Positions 1 to 7,785 of a stretch of 64,000 nucleotides of DNA are shown here, piece by piece. Source of the stretch: CBDEFX01 sp965237635 (GTDB lineage Bacteria > Chloroflexota > Dehalococcoidia > Lucifugimonadales > CAUZJF01); the NCBI GenBank assembly GCA_965237635.1, contig CBDEFX010000002.1:1736001-1800000 (forward strand), given 5' to 3'. Below the pieces are notes generated by a model. The model had not been told where the DNA came from and ran no database searches. It saw only the letters and a list, made by a program, of their open reading frames with translations. The translations under genes and the position numbers were made by a program. Numbering within the stretch: position 1 is the stretch's first letter; each line of letters starts with the position of its first letter.

Positions 1-1
1 C

Positions 2-592
2 AGGATCCTGGTGGACAAGCTAGTGCTGTACAAGTTCGATACCGAAAAGGAGATTATCGAGGACCAGAACGCGGGCTCAGGGGCTGTTGAGTTCGGCGTC
101 TATGTCGCGGTCGGGCTCGTGATCGCGGCCTCGACGGCCGGCTCAGGAGCCGGTGGAGGCGAGGCAAACGAGGTCAGCATCGTCGATAGCGTGCTGAGAT
201 CCATGGCCTTCCTCGGCCTCGGCGTGGTCGTGCTGGTGCTCTATACGTTCTTCTATCAGTTTACGACGGCTTACGACATACACGAGCAGATCGAGCAGAA
301 TAATGTCGCGGTGGGTGTCGCGCTCGGTGGCAACCTGATCGCCATCGGCCTCGTGACCTTCAAGGCCGTTTTCGGAGAGTTCGTCGGCTGGAGCGAGAGT
401 CTGGCGGCGTTTCTTACCTTCGCCGTCCTGGGCTTCGTCATTCTGTACGTCGTGCGGCGGCTGGTTGACCTGGTACTGCTACCGAGCACAAAGATATCTC
501 ACGAGCTCGCCGTCGATCGCAACCTGGGCGTGGCGTTCATGGTCAGCGCCGTCGTGATCAGCGCGGCCCTCATCCTCAACTTCGCCATCTAG
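2..592 (+). CDS. DUF350 family membrane protein, 5' end cut by window edge
   Basis: About 195 residues are visible. Four hydrophobic segments lie near residues 27-42, 63-83, 100-118 and 130-150, and a last one ends the protein. The stretch around GVALGGNLIAIGLV and the later DRNLGVAFM are typical of DUF350 proteins, whose function is unknown and which sit in the inner membrane. The reading frame is open to the window edge. The first visible residues resemble the junction between two DUF350 repeats, so a first repeat probably lies upstream. A GTG at position 11 could also be a start, but it has no clear ribosome site. The gene ends in TAG just before a hairpin. Confidence 0.7.
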   Translation, partial: RILVDKLVLYKFDTEKEIIEDQNAGSGAVEFGVYVAVGLVIAASTAGSGAGGGEANEVSIVDSVLRSMAFLGLGVVVLVLYTFFYQFTTAYDIHEQIEQNNVAVGVALGGNLIAIGLVTFKAVFGEFVGWSESLAAFLTFAVLGFVILYVVRRLVDLVLLPSTKISHELAVDRNLGVAFMVSAVVISAALILNFAI

Positions 593-601
593 GGTTGCCG
601 C

Positions 602-618
602 ACGGCCCGCGGGGCCGT
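602..618 (+). terminator. Hairpin after the DUF350 gene
   Basis: A 7-bp perfect stem, ACGGCCC pairing with GGGCCGT around a GCG loop, begins ten bases after the stop codon and is followed by ATCTTTCT. The short T-rich tail makes intrinsic termination plausible but not certain. It could also belong to the palindromic repeats common in this genome. Confidence 0.45.
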
Positions 619-654
619 ATCTTTCTGCGGTCCTTCTTGGTGACCCGAGCAGTG

Positions 655-677
655 GAGACGCCCCAGCGGGGCGTCTC
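655..677. repeat. Palindromic repeat family A, copy 1
   Basis: GAGACGCCCC and GGGGCGTCTC form a perfect 10-bp stem around AGC. Identical copies occur at 11939-11961 and 27622-27644, all between genes. Confidence 0.85.
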
Positions 678-1218
678 TGCCCCCTCCCATTCTGATGTAC
701 CGGCGCGGGCCCCTACAGGCCCTACTAGGACGGGACTTTACGTTTAGGTTTGCTTGCGCTGTGTCCCTGTTCGTAGGGGCGCCCGCGAGTAGCCACCTCG
801 TTCTTGGCACCCCAGCGACAACCGCGGCTACCACCACCACATCGGCAAGGACTTCTGCCCACAACGGCCACACCAGCTACGGCGCGACCGCGGCGACGGC
901 GTGAAGCGACAGTTCCAGGAGGACTCGTAAGGGGCCAGGCGTTGGGACAATGATCTGCTTCTTGTCGCCGGTGGTCGAGAACAATGAAGGAAGGCCGACG
1001 AGGAGCAGAACCGCGGGAGCGACCAGCCAAAGCGACACTTTGGCCACAGCCCACGGGCCAGAGACCCAGGCGATGATCTCCACCAAGAAGCGGAGCCCGG
1101 AATTGGGCGGGTTGTCGAATGGGTGATCGAAGGCGGAAGATCGATTCGTCAACGGCATTTGCGTCCAGGGGGCGCGCCGTGCGCCCCTACATGATCTGCT
1201 GGGGCCGGGTTCCCGCCC

Positions 1219-1521
1219 TTAGGCGCCCAAGATCCGTCCCGAGAATACGAACGCGGCCTTTCGTGCGAGGTAGAGACCGAAAGACGCCATCCGGCCTTCT
1301 CCATAGTTGAGCTCAACGGTCTCCGGGTTGATCCCGACGCGATTGAGCTCGCTGAGCCGGTTGTTCCACCTCGCGGTATCCATGCTCTGCTTCAGGTCGT
1401 CCCGACCCTCGACGTACAGCACCAGAAAGCCTGACAGCCTGGCTGCCTTCCAGTAGGGGTATTCGCGCCAAAGTACGTCTATTACGCGTTGTCCTGGCTG
1501 GGTCACCAAGCTTGGCATCAA
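1219..1521 (-). CDS. Hypothetical protein, 100 aa
   Basis: I do not recognise the family. The protein is small and soluble, begins MMPSLVTQPGQRV and has no signal peptide. Its start overlaps the stop of the 363-residue gene upstream by four bases (ATGA), so the two are very likely translated together. It is the last gene of the minus-strand group that begins with the SecA-like gene. Confidence 0.55.
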   Translation of the reverse strand: MMPSLVTQPGQRVIDVLWREYPYWKAARLSGFLVLYVEGRDDLKQSMDTARWNNRLSELNRVGINPETVELNYGEGRMASFGLYLARKAAFVFSGRILGA

Positions 1522-2609
1522 GCCAGTCCTTTCGCGGCCTGTCGTTGAGCGGCAAGCCTTCTGGACTGCTCCTCTCGCTCCTCGACGTGTGCGAAACCGC
1601 TCTCGATGATCGACTCCAGATCGGCCTCGTCAACATTCTGGTGGTTCACGACGGAGGCCAGGGCGTAGTCGTAGAACTGGCCATCGGTGATCGACTCTCG
1701 CCAGTCGGACTGGTAGCCGTCGAGCCCCCAGTCGTACAGAAGGAGGAGGAACACCGTTCTCAGTGGGTCGAGACCCTCGGCCTCGTAGACCGGGGCTCGC
1801 AAGTCCTCCCCGCGGCCCGAGCCAAACGACGCCGATCCAGACTCAGCGTCGTAGAGCACGTCCTCGAACACCTGGTAGCGGTCCAAGTGCATCTCCGTCT
1901 CCTCGATCATATTCGCCAGGACCTGTCGGCCTTCCGGCGTGATCTCGAACGAGCGAGTTTCTTGTGACGGCGCGATGAGGTCGCTTTCGCTGAGCCGATG
2001 TGCGATAGGCAGCAGCCGACGGTCGGCCTCGGATTTTGGGTCTATTTCAAGCTTGAACTCGTCCCGGTCCAGGTAGTAAAGAAGCGTGTGTGTCTGCAAC
2101 CACTGCAATAGATTCTCTTTGCTTTCGGCATAGCCGTGCTCGACGGCGTAGTCCAAGGGCCGGTAGCGCTGCTCGATGACCAGGTCCAGAAGGGCGACTG
2201 TCTCCGACCCGCGGACCTTGAGGTGCCGCCAGAGCTCGTCGGATAAAGCGACCTCTGGGCCTTGGTTCGCGAAGAAATGAAGGGAACAGCGGCCGTTCCT
2301 CCAGTCCTCAAAGACTGCGAAAACGGCGTCGTACATCTCGGGCAGGTCAGGGTTGTCCTTCAGGTCGAAGCTCGCCCTGATAACATCTTGAGCCGAGGCG
2401 TCGTCGCCGAAGACCTGTTCAAGAAATCCGCCGACGCCCGTCCGGACGTTAATTGGGGGGAGGGTGACGCGAAAGGCGTCCTCCAGGTCCATCTCACCGA
2501 GGGTTACCTGGAGCGTTATAGGCATTCCGGAGACTGGGGCAGATTCGAGGGGCACACGGTCGTCAGGGTCGTCTTGTAAGGTCTTGGCGTACTTCGGCAT
2601 TGCCGTCAT
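1518..2609 (-). CDS. Hypothetical acidic protein with a winged-helix-like segment
   Basis: The protein has 363 residues, is soluble and acidic, and has no signal peptide or membrane segment. I do not recognise the family. Near residues 225-240 the stretch FEITPEGRQVLANMIEE has the pattern of a winged-helix recognition region. The C-terminal 30 residues are charged and probably helical. It starts nine bases after the lipoprotein stop and overlaps the next gene, which indicates an operon. No function can be given from sequence alone. Confidence 0.6.
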   Translation of the reverse strand: MTAMPKYAKTLQDDPDDRVPLESAPVSGMPITLQVTLGEMDLEDAFRVTLPPINVRTGVGGFLEQVFGDDASAQDVIRASFDLKDNPDLPEMYDAVFAVFEDWRNGRCSLHFFANQGPEVALSDELWRHLKVRGSETVALLDLVIEQRYRPLDYAVEHGYAESKENLLQWLQTHTLLYYLDRDEFKLEIDPKSEADRRLLPIAHRLSESDLIAPSQETRSFEITPEGRQVLANMIEETEMHLDRYQVFEDVLYDAESGSASFGSGRGEDLRAPVYEAEGLDPLRTVFLLLLYDWGLDGYQSDWRESITDGQFYDYALASVVNHQNVDEADLESIIESGFAHVEEREEQSRRLAAQRQAAKGLA

Positions 2610-2618
2610 CGGTCCAAG

Positions 2619-3446
2619 TCACCACCTTGTGTTGCCGACGATGACCTGAGATCCGCCGAATCCACGGATGCCGCCGCCGCGCCCGCCGGCGCCCCCTCGA
2701 CCGAATCCTCCCCCACGGCCGGACGAGCCCCAGCTGCTTCTGACGCCTGTGCGGCTATTCTTGAAGGTACCCGTGCTCTTCTGGTTCGATAGATATCTCT
2801 GTCGCGAAGTGCCGACGTTCCGGCCGGCATTGTTGTAACCGGAGGCCGAGAAGCCGCCTTTGCGATTGAAGTATCCGGAGTTCCTCGAGACCTGGGAGCG
2901 ATAGCGCGAGGTGTTCCTGTAGCTATCCCTTTGCCGGCGCAGCGTGGTCCGGGCATAGGGCTGACTTGTCTGATAGTAGTATCCTCGCGGCGCGAGCGAC
3001 GAGGCGATGAGGTACCCAAACAGGAAACCACCGCCTCCAAACGAGTTGCGGTAATAACCGTTGGCGCCATGTCCCCTCATCTCGTTATTATCGCCTTCCC
3101 TGGTGATGCTGAAGAGCAGGTCGTCCTGAGTGTCGGTTATTTCGTTATCGCTGTTGAGGTCCTCCCAACCCTCCAGGATGGTGCTGTTTCCCTCCTGCTT
3201 TGCACGAACCAGCAGGAGCCGGTCGCCCTCGTAGATCTGGTTGACCCGTTGCTCAAAATCGGTCGCGCTCTTTGAGCTCTTGAACGCCTCTTGGACGTCC
3301 TCGAGGTTGATCCGTCCGGCGGCGCCGTCGGTCGCGGCCCACTGTTCATAGGTGGGCCCCGTGCTGCAGGCGGCCGCGACCGGTCCGCTCACGACCACTG
3401 CACCAGCCAGAGTCCGCAGCCCTACCTTCCCGAGTCTTGTGGTCAT
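2619..3446 (-). CDS. Lipoprotein with Gly/Arg-rich C-terminus
   Basis: The chosen ATG has AGGAGG at the right spacing; a longer frame to 3503 has none. A signal peptide ends in the lipobox VAAAC, with Cys at residue 27, so the protein is predicted to be exported and lipid-anchored. Residues 30-130 form a soluble part containing DLNSDNEITDTQDD, an acidic stretch that may bind calcium. The second half is rich in Arg, Ser, Tyr, Asn and Gly and ends in repeated GRGGG/GRGGAGG units, so it is probably disordered. It lies directly downstream of the SecA-like gene. Family unknown. Confidence 0.65.
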   Translation of the reverse strand: MTTRLGKVGLRTLAGAVVVSGPVAAACSTGPTYEQWAATDGAAGRINLEDVQEAFKSSKSATDFEQRVNQIYEGDRLLLVRAKQEGNSTILEGWEDLNSDNEITDTQDDLLFSITREGDNNEMRGHGANGYYRNSFGGGGFLFGYLIASSLAPRGYYYQTSQPYARTTLRRQRDSYRNTSRYRSQVSRNSGYFNRKGGFSASGYNNAGRNVGTSRQRYLSNQKSTGTFKNSRTGVRSSWGSSGRGGGFGRGGAGGRGGGIRGFGGSQVIVGNTRW

Positions 3447-3469
3447 ATCCGAACCTCCTGCATTGTGGT

Positions 3470-3585
3470 GAACTTCACCCTCACCTTTATTCTCTCCCTT
3501 CAAGGGAGAGGAGGGAAAATCCCCTCCCCCTCGATGGGGGAAAGTTAGAGCCTGCCCTGAGCTTGACGAAGGGATGGGCGTCAGG
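3470..3585. repeat. Dispersed repeat family D, copy 1
   Basis: This is intergenic sequence of the form TTCACCCTCACC, then the hairpin CTCTCCCTTCAAGGGAGAG (3492-3510), then a second C/G-rich stem around CTCGATGGGGG. Related units occur at 7004-7050, 10329-10370 and 18671-18765. Confidence 0.7.
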
Positions 3586-3612
3586 GCAATAACTCCAGAC
3601 TGCTAACATTGT

Positions 3613-6600
3613 TTAGACCAGGATCTCTTGAACCTCTTCGAGGCCGTTGACCTCCTGAGGCCGTGGGATGCTGACAGACGTCCGTAAGCCCACCAGCTTC
3701 GGGAGGAACGTATCGATAATCTCTTCCCTCAGATGCTTGTATGCGTCGACGCTTCTGTGAACGTAGTCGGCTACCGCGGCCTTCTGGCCGTGCGCACAGA
3801 GTCGTGTCGTCAGCATAAGCTCGTGTAAGCGAGATAGGTGCTCAGCCCAGAGCTCGTCGCCGCTCTGGAGGAACTGGACCTTAGCAACGTTGTCGAACTC
3901 ATGACCGCCGGACCTGACCCATGTCTCCTCCAGTCTGGCGGCCATCAAGGGCTCCAGCGCCTCCTTTAACGCATCTGTGCCAAGACCCCAGAGTGGCTGG
4001 ACGTTGACCTGGTAGTCCAGCGAGAGCTCGTCGGCCATTCTTTCGAACTGAGACTCGTACCGGTCGATCTCCGATGGAGGGAAATAGTGGTCTACGATGC
4101 GTCGGGACCTGTCCCTCATGAACGCCTCACAGGTGGCGTAGAACAAGGTGGACCTGACTACTTCCCATCGAGCCCGGTAGAAGGATGTGGTCTGTCGTTC
4201 TATGACCCGGCCGTACTCCCAGGCGGCGCTTCTCACCACCTCATCTTGTATCTCGATGGCACTCTGCACGGCGCCAACGCGCCGGTCTGTCCTCCTCCCC
4301 TCGAAGAAGGTCTGACTCGATAAATCGCGTTTCGTTTCGCGTGACAGGGCCGACCGGGTCGCGGAGTGAAAGACGAGTGGTCGGTCCTCGAGCGAGAGCA
4401 TGGACCTGGAAGAGCCTAACGCGCCCTGCCTGCCGCCTCGTCCGCGGAGCTGGTCGTCTATGCGGCGGGACTCGTTCATCTCCGTGCCGATCACGTGCAG
4501 CCCAGCCCCGAACTCCAGGGAGACACGTCTACCGGCTCCAGTTCCACCGGATTTCCGCACGGCAACTACCTCGGTTTTGCTACCGGGCCCGCTCCTCGTC
4601 ACGGACGCGGCGTCCGAGGCCACAAGCGCCGATTCGAAGATGTCGGCCTCTTCAGTGGTTGCGCATGCCAGAGTCACTTGGCCCACGCCGTCCGACAGGA
4701 AATCTTTGACCAGAGACGCGAAGCGTTCCGTAATCCGGGAGCCGAGACCGGGCTCAAGGATGATATCCGTGCCTCGACCTGCCATGTTGGTTGCGACGGT
4801 CACCGACCCGAAAGAGCCCGCAGACCTCACCACCTCGGCTTCCTCGGATGTATTTACCGCGTTGAGCAGCCGGTGCTCGACACCGTTGTGCTCCAGCAGC
4901 CGGCTGATCTCCTCGGACTGCTCGACCGACAGCGTTCCGATCAGGACCGGCTGGCCGACCTTCTGGCGGAACTTGACCTCGTCCACGAGGGCGAGGAGCT
5001 TATCCTGTCGGGTAGGGAAGACTCTGGTGGGGAAGTCCGTCCTCCTTAGTGTGTTGCTGGGACGTACCGCGATGACATCCAGCTCGTACGAGCGCCGGAA
5101 CTCGTTTCTGGCGGCGACGGCGGTACCCGTCATACCAGAGATACGCGAATACTGTTTCATGAAGCCCTGGACCGAGATCTGTCCCAGCACTTCGCTTTCG
5201 GGGCGGACCGTGACGCCCTCCTTTACCTGGATGCAGGCCTGAAGACCGTGCTGGTATAGGCTGTCGGGGCGTGTTCTTCCGGTGAGCTTGTCGACGAGCA
5301 CCACCTCTCCGTCGGTGACAACGTAGTCGACATCCCCCTTGAGCACCATGCAGGCACGCAACATCTGATAGACCTGGTTCATCTGCTGGTACTGTCTGGA
5401 GAGTTTCCTTCGGAGTCTATCGGTCGCGCTTCGGCGCTTCCCGAGGGGCAGGTTGTTCGAGGACTCGACGGTACCAAGCTCATGCTCGATGGCGCTCGTG
5501 TCGAAGACCGGGCCGAGCTCGCGTTCCAGAAAGTCTTGACCCCTCTCGGTCAGGGTCACCAGCTCGTTCCTGCCGTCCACGACGTAGTACAGATCGCCGG
5601 TCGGCGTCTCTTGGGTGCCATCCATTGTGCAGGAGTCAACCATGGCCTGCACGCGCCGGCGAAGGCTCGAATCCGACGCGAGTTGCCCCAGTGAAGCGGT
5701 GTCATCAGGGGCGGCCAGAAGTACCTGGGCGAAGAGCAGGCACCGCTTTTGTTTGCCAAGTCCTGGATGGCGAAGCCTCTGTTGCAGGTCTGAGACCACC
5801 TCGCCCTGACTGGACCTCAGCAACTCGACAACCTTGCTGACCCTGCGGATGGACTTACTCGTGCCGGATGGCGCTCCAGCGATTATTAGAGGGATACGCG
5901 ACTCGTCTATGAGCGCCTGGTCTGCTTCGTCCACAATGGCGACGTCGAGGGAACGCTGGACAAGGTCCTCGGGCACGTAGCGCAGGTTGTCTCTGAGAAA
6001 GTCGAACCCAAACTCTCGCAACGTGCCGTACACGATCTGGCCCTTGTATGCGTCCCGCCTCTCGGCGTCGTTCATGTGGCTGAGGACGTTACGTACTGAC
6101 AGCCCCAGCGACTCGTAGACAGGTGCCAACCACTCGGCGTCCCTCCCGGCGAGATAGTCGTTCGAGGTTACGATGTGGACCGGCCTTCCTAGCAAAGCGT
6201 GCAGTACGGCAGGGAAGGCGGCAGCTATTGTCTTTCCCTCCCCGGCGTTCATCTCCACGATCACGCCGTCGTACAGGAGGGATCCGGCCATGAGTTGCTC
6301 GTCAGTGGCCTGAAATGACAGCTCATTCCCGGCATCTTTCGTCGACAGCACGCGGTAGAACTCCGCGGGCAGACCGATTTGGGAGTGGTAGCTGACCTTG
6401 CTCTTTTCCGCGACGTAGACCATGGTCGCGACGATCGTCGCCTCGTCGGGGTCGAGGTCCATTTCGCCCAGCAAGGGCTCGATGGTGCGGCGAAACCCGG
6501 GGCTCTCGAGAAAGGCGTCGTTGGTGTAGTAGCCCAGGTGAGACCTGTGCGGCCCGGCCTCCAGGACTCGCTCGGCACAATCGCGGTAGCGCTGAAAGGA

Positions 6601-6897
6601 CTCGGGTAGGGCGTTATCGGAGAAAAGCCGCCATGCGCCAAAACGTCTGCTTATGACTTCGTCTACCAGTGCAAACACCCTTGGGAGCGACTCATCGGCG
6701 CCGGAGTCCTTTAGCTCATGCAGCGCTGTTCTGAGGTTGGTGTCGGAGTGGCTGGAAAAGTCGTGGCTGCGTACGGCGTCGACGATGTGACTGGAATGAG
6801 ACAAAGACGGGACGGGTGGTCGTCCGAGGCTGAACGCAGTGGGAAGCTGCATGGTGACTCTCTGGACCGACCCGGCTAGGCGGAGTAGTCGGTCCAT
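3613..6897 (-). CDS. Divergent SecA-like preprotein translocase ATPase
   Basis: This is a SecA homologue of about 1,094 residues. Conserved motifs are present in order: Walker A in EMNAGEGKT (about 217-223), TSNDYLAGRDAEW, VDEADQALIDESRIPLI, GMTGTA, VTVATNMAGRGTDI and IGTEMNESRRIDDQLRGRGG. It differs from housekeeping SecA in three ways. About 110 extra residues precede Walker A. About 80 extra residues lie between GRGTDI and the HVIGTE motif. The C-terminus lacks the CxC-CH zinc motif. It is therefore probably an accessory, SecA2-type motor; no SecY-like partner is in the window. ATG at 6897, with AGAAGG upstream, is preferred over GTG at 6933. Its genes downstream are a lipoprotein and two unknown proteins. 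Confidence 0.8.
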   Translation of the reverse strand: MDRLLRLAGSVQRVTMQLPTAFSLGRPPVPSLSHSSHIVDAVRSHDFSSHSDTNLRTALHELKDSGADESLPRVFALVDEVISRRFGAWRLFSDNALPESFQRYRDCAERVLEAGPHRSHLGYYTNDAFLESPGFRRTIEPLLGEMDLDPDEATIVATMVYVAEKSKVSYHSQIGLPAEFYRVLSTKDAGNELSFQATDEQLMAGSLLYDGVIVEMNAGEGKTIAAAFPAVLHALLGRPVHIVTSNDYLAGRDAEWLAPVYESLGLSVRNVLSHMNDAERRDAYKGQIVYGTLREFGFDFLRDNLRYVPEDLVQRSLDVAIVDEADQALIDESRIPLIIAGAPSGTSKSIRRVSKVVELLRSSQGEVVSDLQQRLRHPGLGKQKRCLLFAQVLLAAPDDTASLGQLASDSSLRRRVQAMVDSCTMDGTQETPTGDLYYVVDGRNELVTLTERGQDFLERELGPVFDTSAIEHELGTVESSNNLPLGKRRSATDRLRRKLSRQYQQMNQVYQMLRACMVLKGDVDYVVTDGEVVLVDKLTGRTRPDSLYQHGLQACIQVKEGVTVRPESEVLGQISVQGFMKQYSRISGMTGTAVAARNEFRRSYELDVIAVRPSNTLRRTDFPTRVFPTRQDKLLALVDEVKFRQKVGQPVLIGTLSVEQSEEISRLLEHNGVEHRLLNAVNTSEEAEVVRSAGSFGSVTVATNMAGRGTDIILEPGLGSRITERFASLVKDFLSDGVGQVTLACATTEEADIFESALVASDAASVTRSGPGSKTEVVAVRKSGGTGAGRRVSLEFGAGLHVIGTEMNESRRIDDQLRGRGGRQGALGSSRSMLSLEDRPLVFHSATRSALSRETKRDLSSQTFFEGRRTDRRVGAVQSAIEIQDEVVRSAAWEYGRVIERQTTSFYRARWEVVRSTLFYATCEAFMRDRSRRIVDHYFPPSEIDRYESQFERMADELSLDYQVNVQPLWGLGTDALKEALEPLMAARLEETWVRSGGHEFDNVAKVQFLQSGDELWAEHLSRLHELMLTTRLCAHGQKAAVADYVHRSVDAYKHLREEIIDTFLPKLVGLRTSVSIPRPQEVNGLEEVQEILV

Positions 6898-7003
6898 CAC
6901 CGGCCTTCTGGATACGCTCCGGCGGTGTCGCACTCCGGGAAAGCTCCTTCGATTTGTTGATAACTCGCGCTGGCGCAGTGACGGCGATGATTTGAGGCCA
7001 GGC

Positions 7004-7050
7004 CTTCACCCCCATCCTAAACCTTCCCCCTCGAAGGGGGAAGGGATTTG
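7004..7050. repeat. Dispersed repeat family D, short copy
   Basis: CTTCACCCCCATCCT followed by the hairpin CCTTCCCCCTCGAAGGGGG lies between the SecA-like and GNAT-like genes. It resembles the second stem of the longer units at 3470 and 18671. Confidence 0.6.
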
Positions 7051-7065
7051 CCATCGCTGTTATAT

Positions 7066-7785
7066 CTACCCAGCGGACAGCGCGTTTGCACCCATTGATT
7101 CTACTACGCGTAGCAAATATGGGTTCAGCATGTCATCCGAGAGGCGGTAGACGCGCCTGTAGACCTCTCGAACGATGGTCGTGATCTCGTCGCTCATGGG
7201 TGGAGTTTTTCTTGCAACCGGCTGGAGTACGAGCTTCAGCTCCTTAGCCGATAGTCCCTGGGTCGCGGGTTGCACGTAATCACAAGGCGCTACGTACGCT
7301 CCCCGGCGGCCGACGTACTTCTCAAAGAGCGGGCTGCCCTCCTCCAGCTCCGAGACAATGTAGTGAATCTTTGAGCGGTGTCCCTGGCGATCAGACCCGT
7401 CCGCCTGCCGACTGGAGGCCACGCCGTTGAGCAGGTCGATGAGGCGGCTTCTCAGAGTGGAGTAGACCCCACGTCCTCGCGAGCGCTGCACGACGCCTCC
7501 GTAAAGCACCATCCCGATGTTCAGGTTTGTCAGGTATGCTCCGAGGACTACTCCCTCAACCAGCCGACCGTTGACGGCGCACACGAGTTTGGGAACGACC
7601 GCATTATCTGTCAACGGCGAAACCGTACGCAAGAAGGAGGCGGCGTCTTCGACGTTTTCTGTGCCTAACACATCCTGCAGGAGGGCGTATGCATCCTGGA
7701 TGCGGCGGGTATCGGTCTCGTTGACTTCCAGGTACTGCACACCAGTCAACTGGATGCCTCTAGAGGTCTCAGACGTTGGCGCCAC
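7066..7785 (-). CDS. GNAT-like acyltransferase
   Basis: The protein has 239 residues. The segment LVCAVNGRLVEGVVLGAYL followed by GMVLYGGVVQRSRGRGVYSTL resembles the central strands and the acyl-CoA loop of GNAT enzymes, with QRSRGRGVY matching the Q/RxxGxG/A motif. No substrate can be inferred. Its GTG start overlaps the end of the adenylate-forming enzyme gene by 17 bases, so the two are probably co-translated and may act together. Confidence 0.55.
   Translation of the reverse strand: MAPTSETSRGIQLTGVQYLEVNETDTRRIQDAYALLQDVLGTENVEDAASFLRTVSPLTDNAVVPKLVCAVNGRLVEGVVLGAYLTNLNIGMVLYGGVVQRSRGRGVYSTLRSRLIDLLNGVASSRQADGSDRQGHRSKIHYIVSELEEGSPLFEKYVGRRGAYVAPCDYVQPATQGLSAKELKLVLQPVARKTPPMSDEITTIVREVYRRVYRLSDDMLNPYLLRVVESMGANALSAG

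Larger units (their letters stand above)
589..1158 (-). pseudogene. DUF2568/YrdB-like membrane protein with in-frame UAG
   Basis: Reading down from ATG at 1158, the frame gives NPPNSGLRFLVEI, then hydrophobic helices, then PGPLRVLLEL. This is the usual order of small four-helix YrdB/DUF2568 membrane proteins of unknown function. The frame meets TAG at 879-877 and then continues without a shift as LVWPLWAEVLADVVVVAAV, the expected last helix. The codons after about position 770 run into repeat sequence and are probably not native. The simplest reading is a nonsense mutation, perhaps from a tryptophan codon. Sequencing error is possible. Confidence 0.5.

Noticed and set aside
4400..5242. A 280-codon plus-strand frame opposite the SecA-like gene
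   Set aside because: It is Ser/Arg/Thr-rich antisense text against a gene with full SecA motifs.
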